From: Euleptes europaea
Lineage: Eukaryota; Chordata; Lepidosauria; Squamata; Sphaerodactylidae
Assembly (NCBI RefSeq): GCF_029931775.1
Contig: NC_079318.1
Span: forward strand, 57,638,659-57,702,658
Length of the DNA: 64,000 nucleotides
Reading direction: 5' to 3'
How positions within the stretch are numbered: position 1 is the stretch's first letter; every line of letters starts with the position of its first letter. The notes under the pieces were generated by a model. The model made no database searches, was not told the origin of the DNA, and saw nothing but the letters and a program-made list of their open reading frames with translations. Shown here in pieces: positions 54,665-63,268 of this stretch. The position numbers and the translations under genes are program-made.

Positions 54665-54900
54665 ATGTTACCCTTAAACTTCTTAGAGTGTCAGACTAGG
54701 AACTGGGAGATCCAGGTTCAAATCTCCAGTCTACCAACTAAGCCTGTTTGGGGTCCTTGGGCCAGTTACACACACTCATCCTAATCTACCTCATAGGATT
54801 GTTTTTAGGGATAAAATGAAGAGCAGAACAATGTAAGACACTTTGGGTCCTCTCTGGAAAGAAAGACAGGGTATAAATGAAGTAAGGAAGTAAATAAAGT
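54665..54900 (+). repeat. MIR-like SINE
   Basis: 'agtgtcagactaggaactgg', 'gagatccaggttcaaatctc', 'cttgggccagttacacacac' and 'ctacctcataggattg' follow the MIR order; a LINE-like tail 'agacagggtataaatgaagt' closes it. Confidence 0.6.
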
Positions 54901-55078
54901 GTGCATTCTCTTTTGATGTAACAGCTACTTGGTGAAAATGGTAGGATGGACAAGACTGGATACATGACTGACAATGCTATTATTCCAGCCTTTTGATTTG
55001 GCAGAAATGCATTTGGATCTAGATTAACAATGTGCAAATGCAGTTGCTACTTCCTTATCTATTAAACAGATTTTTGTG

Positions 55079-55225
55079 TCGAAGGCTTTCACGGTCACAG
55101 TTCATTGGTTCTTGTAGGTTATCCGGGCTGTACTCCTCTGAAGATGCCTGCCACAGCTGCTGGCAAAATGTCAGGAAAGAAAATACCAAGACCATGGTCA
55201 CACAGCCCAGATAACCTACAAGAAC
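55079..55225 (+). mobile_element. Fold-back element with 12-bp target duplication
   Basis: It starts 'tcgaaggctttcacggtcac', then 'cattggttcttgtaggttat', and ends with the inverted counterpart 'ataacctacaagaac'. An extra middle 'tcctctgaagatgcctgcca' is present that the 32084 copy lacks. A perfect 12-bp direct repeat CAGATTTTTGTG lies at 55067-55078 and 55226-55237. Confidence 0.8.
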
Positions 55226-55254
55226 CAGATTTTTGTGTTTTTTTAATAAGGAAT

Positions 55255-55850
55255 TTACAGAAATAACAATTCAATTGAAAAGCACTCGAAGTGTTTTTGC
55301 TCTGACTTTAGCAGATTGTAGTATAAACAAGCCAAAAGAAGCAACTACTGAAGAGACTGTACTTCTTGCTGTGCAACGCAAAACTACACTAATCTAGTCC
55401 GCCAAGGCATCAGATTCCAAACATATGTGGAAATGTATTTCTGCACATAAGGAAAAAGAAAGTGGCCCTTCTGCTGGTATGTGGTCTTTTCTATTCTTGT
55501 GCACAAGATCAGAGAATTCCAGGACAGATGCATAATAAGAATGCTAGAGCATTAACCTCAGCACCATACAGAGCAAACATATATCACCAACAGACAGGAG
55601 GGGGCACATTTTATAATTTCTTATAGGAGGTAAATCAACACACTGCAAGAAGCAGAGGGCTGTGGAATAACTGCATGCTGGGGGGGAGCCTTCTTTCCAG
55701 CACACTGAATAGTAGGAAACTTGAAACAAATGCATTGCTTGATATACTATCACAGCCTTTGAAAAGTTGCTCATGCTGCATTGTGTGCGGCACAGAACCA
55801 TCAGTGATATTTAGGCCAAACTAGCGTTGTGCATGATGCCATCTGTTTTG
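55255..55850. pseudogene. PREPL: Segmental duplication, copy B (relic of PREPL exon edge)
   Basis: It aligns with 50985-51725. Within it, 55288-55325 matches the 5' part of PREPL exon 50910-51038 read on the minus strand. The exon's splice acceptor TATACTAG is TATACTACA here, so it lost its AG and cannot be used in the same way. The coding match fades toward its left end. Confidence 0.7.
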
Positions 55851-56152
55851 CTAACCCTGGGCATGCTTACTGAAAAGAGTCCCACACGGTTACATAGGAC
55901 TTGCTTCCTAGTAAATGTGTTATTACAACCTTGGCTGCAGCTATTTTATACATCTTTGCAAAGTTGATTTATCTGAACTTTAAATAAAGAAAAAATACAT
56001 TTCCTATCAATACCAGATTTCGGACAGTTTACCCAGACTTTAGCAGCATTCACTCTCCAAAATCTGTCCACAATAGAAGCAATAGCCAGCCTTAATCCCT
56101 GCATTTTATTAATAAAATCAGCTGAAACAAAACATTACAATGCCTCTTTTAC

Positions 56153-56400
56153 CTTTTCGACTCTTCGCATGCTGGAATTTCACTTTCCGGGAATCGCGGG
56201 TATACCGCCGTTTTGTAGCAGTCGATCTCCAACATGCAGCAGAGAGATGGGCAAACAATGATGACATCATAGAGAGGCATCTGAAGCCTTGAGTTGCCCA
56301 CACGAGATACGCTGTGGACACCTTTGCCCACAATGAAGATGGCCGATGAAAGTAGTCCTCAGTCATCGCCTTGCCCTTAACCATGATGGCGGCCAAGCTT
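56153..56400 (-). other. PREPL: Putative PREPL 5' non-coding exon
   Basis: Minus-strand sequence from the GC-rich region ends in CGAAAAG then GTAAAAG, a fair donor at 56152. It lies 2.6 kb before the acceptor of the first coding exon and in the place expected for PREPL transcription start, head to head with CAMKMT. The open frame here (56118-56396) matches no protein I know. This is inference from position and the donor only. Confidence 0.35.
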
Positions 56401-57169
56401 CACCACTGTCTGTAACCTTTTGTCTGCCCAAACATAAGTTGGCGACAAGTTTGAGCCGCTTTGTGCCCATTTTGGATTTGGGAATTCTAATACAGAAACA
56501 GAGATCATTATCCAGTAAACTATATTAACTATATGGTGGGGATTTTTATCCCACTGAAGTGCCGAGGTTTATTGGATTTATATGAGCAGTTTCTGTAAGC
56601 GATGCTTGGGATGGGAAAGCTTTGCGAAGGGAACATCAACGGGCGAACTTTTCCTCCCGTCGCAGAGACGGAAGTGTTTGGGAAAGAAAGCTTTTCCCTG
56701 TCCCAGTTCTACAGGAGTTCTCTTAAAAAAAAAAAGTAACAGATAGTAACCCTGATTTTTTTTTTTAACTGTGTCAAAAAGAAAGAGGTTTTACACAGCG
56801 GAACGACTTGCTCATCACCTCCTCGCTCCGTCACGTTCCTGGCCCGCGCGCGGCTGCAACGGCCCTGGGCGTTTTTTCTCGCCCTTCTCAAAGATGGCGC
56901 CTGAGGCTTCCCCCCCCTCTCTCTCTCTCTGCGGGCTAAGTGGGCGGCTCGAGGCGCTCCTCCTCCTCCTCGGAAGGAGTGAGGCAAAAGCTCTGTGGGT
57001 GCCCCACGTGCCTGGGCTTCTGCCAGCGGTGGGTCTCCCGCAGTGAGCCGGGGGGGGGGTGGCTGGCTTCCCCGCTCCTCTTTCCTTTCTTGGTCTCTCT
57101 CCCCCGCACCCCGACGACCCCTACCCGGGCATTATTTTCTGTAGCCTAAACGGGGGAAGGGTTTCGAGC
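56330..57169. promoter_or_regulatory. Bidirectional PREPL/CAMKMT promoter, GC-rich
   Basis: CpG content rises sharply from about 56590 to 57450 against an AT-rich background. YY1-type motifs are AAGATGGCCG (56336-56345), ATGATGGCGGC (near 56384) and AAGATGGCGCC (56891-56901). An ETS/GABP-type ACGGAAGTG lies at 56668-56676. These are typical of TATA-less promoters. The transcription starts cannot be fixed from sequence. Confidence 0.65.
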
Positions 57170-57322
57170 ATGACTGAGGCAGCCCCGAGCATCCCTCCTC
57201 CTCCTCCTGCTGCTCCTGCAGCTGACAGGTGTCAGGCAGGGAGAGAAGAGGGAGACGCTGAGCCGGGCTGGGAAACAAGCAAGCGGGCGGCCGCTAAAGC
57301 CCGCTGGAAGCTGCTCAGACAG
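57170..57322 (+). CDS. CAMKMT: CAMKMT exon 1 (coding part)
   Basis: CAMKMT trimethylates Lys115 of calmodulin. From the ATG at 57170 (A at -3) the 51 codons read MTEAAPSIPPPPPAAPAADR, then an acidic, Gly-rich stretch and KARWKLLRQ before the donor GTATAA (57323). Human exon 1 ends ARWKLLRQ and continues VLKQKHLDD, so the boundary and phase 0 agree; the Pro/Ala-rich start is poorly conserved in all species. The catalytic methyltransferase fold is encoded by later exons, none of which I can find before 64000, as expected from the very long first introns of this gene. It is head to head with PREPL. Confidence 0.88.
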
Positions 57323-57494
57323 GTATAAGCACAACCGTCACGTTTCGCTGCCCGGGGGTGGTGTGTGCGCCTTCGCCAGCGCTTCCTTGGGGGCTCGGGC
57401 GTAATTGTTTCATTCACCTCCACAGTATCTCTGGCAGGTAAGTAATGAGCGTCTGTGTGGCTCGAGCCGCAGGACCTGCGAGTCATTCACAAGA

Positions 57495-57716
57495 GGAGAT
57501 AATGCACAGTGGGTCGCCGTGTTAGTCGGTCTGCAGTAGTCGAAAAGGGCCAGAGTCCAGGAGCCCCTTCAAGACTAACAGGAATATTTTCTGGCAGGGT
57601 AGGAGCTTTCGTGAGCCACAGATCACGAAGTGAGTTTTTATGGTGCTGCAAGACTTATGCTAGTTTTTATGGTGCTGCAAGACTCCTGTCTACTTTTGCC
57701 GCAACAGACTAACACC
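57495..57716 (+). repeat. Interspersed repeat with short tandem part
   Basis: 'gtgggtcgccgtgttagtcg', 'gtctgcagtagtcgaaaagg' and 'gccagagtccaggagcccct' lead to 'ggtaggagctttcgtgagcc'. After it 'tagtttttatggtgctgcaa' occurs twice (57632-57680). It is the same family as 665-865. Confidence 0.6.
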
Positions 57717-57889
57717 TGTAGTAGAAAAGGGCAAGAGTCCAGTAGCACCTTAAAGACTAACAAAAATATCTTCTGGTAGGATATGAGCTTTTGTGAGCCA
57801 CAACGTGGCTCACGAAAGCTCATACCCTACCAGAAGATATTTTTGTTAGTCTTTAAGGTGCTACTGGACTCTTGCCCTTTTCTACTACA
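57717..57889. repeat. Long inverted repeat of the same family
   Basis: The two arms of about 85 bases (57717-57801 and 57805-57889) around the 3-base centre AAC are reverse complements with about two mismatches. Each arm is a copy of the repeat ('tgtagtagaaaagggcaaga' to 'gagcttttgtgagccac'). This head-to-head pair could form a hairpin in RNA. Confidence 0.85.
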
Positions 57890-58319
57890 AGAAAAGTTGA
57901 TCGAGCATCAGTGGCCCAAAGCGCACCCCCCCCCACTCCCAGGAATATAGGGCTGAAGGAATTGAACTCCAGTGCAATGCAGCCTCAGCAATTAGAAACC
58001 CAGTTCTGGGGTGCTGTGGGTCTTTGTCCCATGTAGCTTGCTTTTTTTTTTTGTGGGCTGCCACTTTTCCTTGTCTCCAGGCGGTTTTGTAAGTGGGTGC
58101 TGGAAAGGCTTCTGAGTGGAAAAGGAAGGCTTCCGCTACTTTACTGCTACTGCACTGAATGGGGGTGGGGGTGGGGAAGCAGAAAGAAGTGCAGGTCATG
58201 CAGAAATGCACGTCGGTCAAAACACAGCTATTCCAATCTGATTCTGGTGTTATAGTCACAGCACACAATGGCTTGTGCGGCTGCCACAGTTGGTGGGAGC
58301 TGCTTACAGTATGGATATC

Positions 58320-58435
58320 TTGCAGCACCTTAGGGACTAACAACACTTTATGCAGGAATAACAGTTTGCTAGTTTTTATGGTGCTGCAAGACTCTTGTTT
58401 ATTTTTGCTGCAACAGACTAACACGACTCTTCCTG
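58320..58435 (+). repeat. Interspersed repeat fragment
   Basis: 'gcagcaccttagggactaac' and 'tatggtgctgcaagactctt', then 'gctgcaacagactaacacga', belong to the 57495-57889 family. Confidence 0.6.
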
Positions 58436-58474
58436 TGGAATGATCATCTTGCAGATAATGGGCATTATGTAGAG

Positions 58475-58758
58475 CACTGGTTCCCAACCGGGGGTCCATG
58501 GACCCCCAGGGGTCCGTGAGAACTAAATTAAGATCCGCGAAACAAAGTTATAAACCCATAATAAATTAATCTTTTCAATTAAAAGTTTTCTATTATAAAA
58601 AAAATATTCAAATATTATTCTAAGTTTAATGTTTAACTAACCGTTATGATTAAAATTTATTTTCAAATTCTCAGAATTTTTATTTTGAACCTTGGGGTCC
58701 CTGCACCGAACAAAAAAGTCCTATTGGTCCCTGGTCAAAAAAAGGTTGGGAACCACTG
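58475..58758. mobile_element. hAT-type MITE with 8-bp target duplication
   Basis: The ends 'cactggttcccaacc' and 'ggttgggaaccactg' are inverted with one mismatch. A perfect 8-bp direct repeat ATGTAGAG lies at 58467-58474 and 58759-58766. It is 284 bp with an AT-rich centre and no coding capacity. The terminus resembles CAGTGGTTC-type hAT/Charlie ends. Confidence 0.88.
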
Positions 58759-58869
58759 ATGTAGAGTGTTTGCCAGTGTTACAAATCTCATGAAAGTGAG
58801 CCATTAATTGTTAGTGGTCCAGATTTTAAGAATATTACAACGAATGTGTTACAAGGGCTGGTTCACAGA

Positions 58870-59370
58870 TACATGTGGGGCAGCCTATTCCTGGAGGGGG
58901 GGTAGATAGGTGGTAGCTGGGAGCGGCGTAGCTGTGCTGCCTCCACAGAGGTTTCCTGGCCAAAAAATAAATGTTTAAAATTCATTTTTTTAAAGAAACC
59001 CATGAAACTCCATGGGGTTTCACAGGGTTCTTTACACCAGCTATTTTGCTGGTGTAGCAACGCTGCAGCATAGCGGGCGTTCCCAGGCCAAAAGGGGTTT
59101 GGAAGCTGACTAACATCAGGTCCACCCCTGGGAATGCCCCATGGCATGGTGGGCACAGCAATGCCCCCAATGCCAGCGTGGGCACCCACTTCCGGATTTT
59201 TGCTGCCTGCGTAACTGCCCGTGGCCAAGGGTTGCACTGCTGCATTGCTCAGTGGTGCTGCCATAAAGCGGCATCCATGCCACTTTATCACAGTGCGCAG
59301 TGGCACAGATGCCAGCGTGGGGTTATGCCAGCTCCTATGGCACTTTGGCCCCTCCTTCAGGATTGCATGG
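58870..59370. repeat. GC-rich interspersed repeat
   Basis: 'tggtagctgggagcggcgta', 'gcgggcgttcccaggcc', 'gggaatgccccatggcatgg' and 'gccagcgtgggcacccactt' resemble 23755-24090. Several frames are open on both strands, but no protein family is evident. Confidence 0.45.
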
Positions 59371-59417
59371 TTAGTGCTAATATAATCAGGCTACCAGAAT
59401 TCAGCGTCAGCTAAACT

Positions 59418-59530
59418 ATTAGAGGAAGGCACTGGCAAACCACCTCTGTTAGTCTCTTGCCATGAAACCCCCCCAAAAGGGGTCGCCATAAGTTGGCTGC
59501 GACTTGACGGCACTTCACACACACACAAAC
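59418..59530 (+). mobile_element. 5S rRNA-derived SINE, 3' part
   Basis: 'gaggaaggcactggcaaacc', 'acctctgttagtctcttgcc' and 'gtcgccataagttggctgcg', then 'acttgacggcacttcacaca'. The 5S head is missing. Confidence 0.82.
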
Positions 59531-59677
59531 TATTGTAAGGTAAATCCTTACAATAGGTAGAATCATGGTATCAACATTACATTTATTGCTTTTTCTGTTA
59601 GTTTCCCATAGTTCTCTCTTAACTTGTATGGATAGTCAGAATTTTAACTTCTCAAATGAATATTTCTGCATAATAAA

Positions 59678-59752
59678 GTAAGAACATAAGAAAGGCCCTG
59701 CTGGATCAGACCAAGGCCCATCAAGTCCAGCAGTCTGTTCACACAGTGGCCA
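59678..59752 (-). mobile_element. CR1 LINE 3' end, antisense, short
   Basis: 'aagaacataagaaaggccct', 'gctggatcagaccaaggccc' and 'agtctgttcacacagtggcc', the same family as 43455. Confidence 0.82.
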
Positions 59753-59759
59753 AAGTGTA

Positions 59760-60415
59760 TCCAAACAAAGCTTTCTGGGGGTACCACCATGCAAATGGGT
59801 AAGACTGGCAATGGCCCTTCCATGTGCGTTCTCTGTTGTGGCTCCTGCCTTGTAGAACAGCCTGCCTGAGGAGATTAGGAAGGCCCCCCACTTCTATCAT
59901 TGGTATACCCCCTCTCTTGGTATACCCCCTGAAGGACATTAAGATCGTCCGACGAAAATTTACTGGTGGTCCCTGGCCCTAAGAGCGTGTGGTTATCCTC
60001 GATAAGAGCCAGGGCTTTTTCGGCCCTGGCTCCGGCCTGGTGGAATGCTCTGCCTGGTAACATCAGGGCCCTGTGGGATCTGAAAGTTTTCCGCAGGGCC
60101 TGCAAGACAGAGCTTTTCCACCAGGCCTACAATTGAGGACAGCCGCCTATATTTGCTCATATTATTTATACCATCTACTGGCCTCCCCGCCTTTTCCCCT
60201 TAGTGGGAACAACAAATAGCAAAGGGTTGCCACCTGTACGGTTCCCTACAGCTTTTAGACTTGTGCGCCACCATGTTAGGTTTTCTAAAAAGAATTTTAT
60301 TGATGGTTTTATTATGGATTTTACTGTATATATTTGTATTTTTAAAATGATGTTACCCGCCCTGAGCCAGCTTGCTGGGGAGGGCGGGTTATAAGTCTGA
60401 TAAATAAATAAAATT
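59760..60415 (+). mobile_element. L2-like LINE 3' part
   Basis: Decayed C-terminal text at 59835-59900 ('cctgccttgtagaacagcct' = ALWNSLP-type) is followed by a related second stretch (59960-60135, 'cctggctccggcctggtgga'). The tail is 'gccctgagccagcttgctgg' and 'taagtctgataaataaataa'. It is similar in type to 35070-36495. Two partly overlapping copies are possible. Confidence 0.6.
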
Positions 60416-60699
60416 TTGCAGAATGTGCAGAACAGAAATGTTCAAGATGGCAGTTATATAAAGGAATGAGAACTGTAGTATAATGGAACAGCTAAGAGGA
60501 CACTTTCATCAGGGAAAAGAATTGTTGTCTGTTGCATTTCTTATTGTATACACAGCCTTGCTTTTACTGCATTATCTTCTGCCTTTGTAATCCACTTTCT
60601 GCATTATGATATGTGATGCCTTAGAAAGGTGTTGTTGTTTTGCATTGTTTTCGAATCCTGTAATCCTAGTTCTGTTGCATTATTTATTGTATGTTTTTA

Positions 60700-60790
60700 T
60701 GTTGTCTGAATTAAAAAAAATGTTTTGAAATCTTTCTTGAGCTTCAGTGAGAAGGACAGGCTGTATATGAAGTGAATAAACTAAACTAAA
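60700..60790 (+). repeat. LINE-like 3' tail
   Basis: 'agaaggacaggctgtatatg' and 'aagtgaataaactaaactaa' resemble the tails at 6190-6262 and 54840-54890. Confidence 0.4.
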
Positions 60791-60999
60791 TAAAATCAAT
60801 TACAGTGCTATGATGTCACAACCTGGGTGGTTCTGTCCCAAATTTATACATAGTAGTTTGCAGCTAGATTTAATGATGGTTTGTAACTGTGATGTGTAAA
60901 AAAAAAAAAAAAGTGGTGGGATTATATGCAAAGGATGAGGCTGTTTGTACATTATGCCAAGTAGTGGTAGAGTTCTGGTATAGAACAGAAAAGCTCTAG

Positions 61000-61333
61000 G
61001 TTGGGTCCCCAACCTTTTTGAGCCTGCGGGCACATTTGGAATGCTGTCATGGCATGGTGGGCACAACAACAAGATGGTTGCCAAAAAATAGCCGCTGCAG
61101 AAGGCAAGGCCAGCCACAAAATGATTGCCACAGTTTAACTTCAGTAACATAGTATCGATCTTTGTACTGTGGTGGCTGCCACTGCCAAAGCAACATTTTA
61201 AAAAATCTCCCCAGCCAATCAAATATCCAATAGTCAAGCAGATATCTTTGCTGGGGACAAACCCTACCTGGCCCTGTCCACTTCCTCAAAACACTTGGAA
61301 GGTGCCAGAAAAGGTGTCAGTTGGGGACCCTTG
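61000..61333. mobile_element. hAT-like non-autonomous element
   Basis: The left end 'gttgggtccccaaccttttt' and right end 'gttggggacccttg' are inverted. Flanks CTCTAGG/T and CTCTAGA/T (60994 and 61334 on) look like an imperfect 8-bp duplication. The interior has 'gcatggtgggcacaacaaca' and 'ccacaaaatgattgcca'. It is the same family as 12785-13240. Confidence 0.65.
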
Positions 61334-62309
61334 CTCTAGATTTTGCATCGATGCTGTAGCTTGACATAATAGAAGTGAGGTTTTCAAGGTTTTATACAAA
61401 TCTAGATGTTAATGGAGAGGGAGCATGGAGCAGACAGGATGGTGAACTGACACAAACCTTTCAAAGTCAACAGTGTCTGGCTTGTAGCTGTTACCATAAC
61501 ATCTACGAAAACCAGATTTCCTCAGATTAGGTTGAATGAGAAGGCAGATGAAGATACAGTGAGTTTCTAGCTGGATTTAGTTGAAACTGGGGTGTAGCCT
61601 TTGTAGGGAGGATGGCTGCCCAGATTGCTCTCAGGTTGTCTGCTGAACGAACATATGTTTGATTAAGCTATGTTCTACTAATTTTCGGACACTATAAGCC
61701 CTTTTCAGTCATTATGATTTTTGTGGGCCAGCCACACATTAGGGGAGATCACACTTTGTGTCATGTGTGGTTTCTAAATGTGGTTGCCATTTTGTGTGAA
61801 TAGGAAAACGTTTGTGTTTTCCAGCTTCAGTACACATGAATTGAAACTATGATTTATCAGGTTTACACGTTCACATATACCAAAGTAGGAAAAGATGTGC
61901 TTCCCTCTATTCAGGTCTAATGGGGACAGTGCATATTCATTACTGCACAGGTTACCTGCAAACATTGTAACTACTGAAAATGGCTTAAGTCCTCATTGCT
62001 CAGAGAAGTGGAGAGCACATAATACTTAAATGTAATGCTTACTACACAGCCATTTTCTCTTGGAAAAAGGGAGGAGAAGGATCCCCCCCTTGCTTTTTGG
62101 TGGTGCTAGTTAAGCAGAATGGGAATGAGTAATTGCTGTGTTGTTGCTTTTTTAATGCAAAGACAGTTTATACATTGAGCATTGTTTTTAGGTAAATTAG
62201 TTACTAACATATTCCATGGACCACCAAAAAGACAAACCAGTGGGTTCTAGATTAAATCAAGCCTGAACTTTGCCTAGAAGCCAAAATGACTATACTGAGG
62301 CTATTGTGA

Positions 62310-62490
62310 TTTGGTCACATTATGAGAAGCCAAGAGTCACTGGAAAAGACAATAATACTAGGAAAAGTTGAAGGCAGCAGGAGAAGAGGAGGAACCAATA
62401 TGAGATGGATTGACTCAATCAAGGAAGCCTCAGTCTGCAAGACCTGAGCAAGGCTGTTAATGATAGGATGTGTTGCAGGTCATTAAGTTA
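62310..62490 (+). mobile_element. Bov-B (RTE) LINE 3' fragment
   Basis: The sense frame reads ESLEKTIILGKVEGSRRRGG, then TNMRWIDSIKEASVCKT, the known C-terminal text of Bov-B ORF2. It is followed by 'caggtcattaagttatagga'. It is the complement-type partner of 15548-15735. Confidence 0.75.
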
Positions 62491-62694
62491 TAGGATTGCA
62501 GTAAGTTGGAAGAACACAACGTCCTTATCAAAGCATGGGGAGAAATAAGAGCATGCAAGAAGAGGGGAGCACATAGCTTTGATGTGTGGCACTCATGGCC
62601 ATCTTGTGGTCTGGCTGTGAACTGGGCTGTTTGAGGTCCAAGTAAAAGTAGAATTCAGCAAAGCCTTCGTTTGTAATTTATTCCACTTGTTTGA

Positions 62695-62898
62695 ACACAT
62701 GAAGCTGCCTTATACTGAATCACACCCTTGGTCCATCAAAGTCAATATTGTCTTCTCAGACTGGCAGCAGCTCTCCAGGGTCTCAGGCTGTGGTCTTTCA
62801 AATCACCTACTGCCAGACTCTTTACCTGGAGATGCCAAGGATTGTACCTGGTATCTTCTGCATGCCAAGCAGAGGCTCTTCCACTAAGCCACAGCCCC
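62695..62898 (-). mobile_element. tRNA-derived SINE (second family), antisense
   Basis: The plus strand reads 'catgaagctgccttatactg', 'cttggtccatcaaagtcaat' and 'ctctccagggtctcaggctg' to 'ccactaagccacagcccctt'. It is the same family as 54005-54215; the A-box end is at the right. Confidence 0.83.
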
Positions 62899-63239
62899 TT
62901 GGGCTGTCTGGGTTCATTTTTGTGTTTGGGTTCATAGCATGCTCATCTTTCAGAGTGAAAATTTCTAGTAACTTCAGATGAATTGCTGCAGATGAGTTAG
63001 AGAACTGGACTTAAAAAAAAAGAATTTGAAATCAAGCTGGAAGCAATTTTAAATGAACATTGTTAAATATAGTTGGTACTTTACCCAAGCTTTATTTTAG
63101 ATGTCAGCAGCAGGCATGAGAATGATAGTGTCTGAGTCCCCATCCAGTATTATGGAAACTGACACCTTGGAAGCTGAACGTAGCTCTTTGTGCACTTTCT
63201 ACTATGAACTATTTAATAATTTAGACTACAGCCCTGTGG

Positions 63240-63268
63240 ATCTGTCTGTCTGTCTGTCTGTCTGTCTG
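63240..63268. repeat. (TCTG)n microsatellite
   Basis: About seven TCTG units in a row. Confidence 0.95.

Larger units (their letters stand above)
53504..56152 (-). other. PREPL: PREPL 5' intron (putative)
   Basis: This is the region between the first coding exon and the putative 5' exon. It holds an interspersed repeat (53590-53750), an antisense tRNA-SINE (54005-54215), a MIR-like stretch (54665-54900), a fold-back element (55079-55225) and duplication copy B (55255-55850). Confidence 0.5.

Noticed and set aside
56118-56396. 92-codon minus-strand frame beginning MAAIMVKGKAM
   Set aside because: No family recognised. It sits in the promoter region and is better explained as non-coding first exon or promoter sequence.
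57885-58499. 204-codon minus-strand frame
   Set aside because: It runs through interspersed repeats ('gactaacac' family) and has no protein character.
58863-59414. Frames of 147, 87 and 78 codons
   Set aside because: GC-rich repeat related to 23755-24090; frames overlap on both strands.
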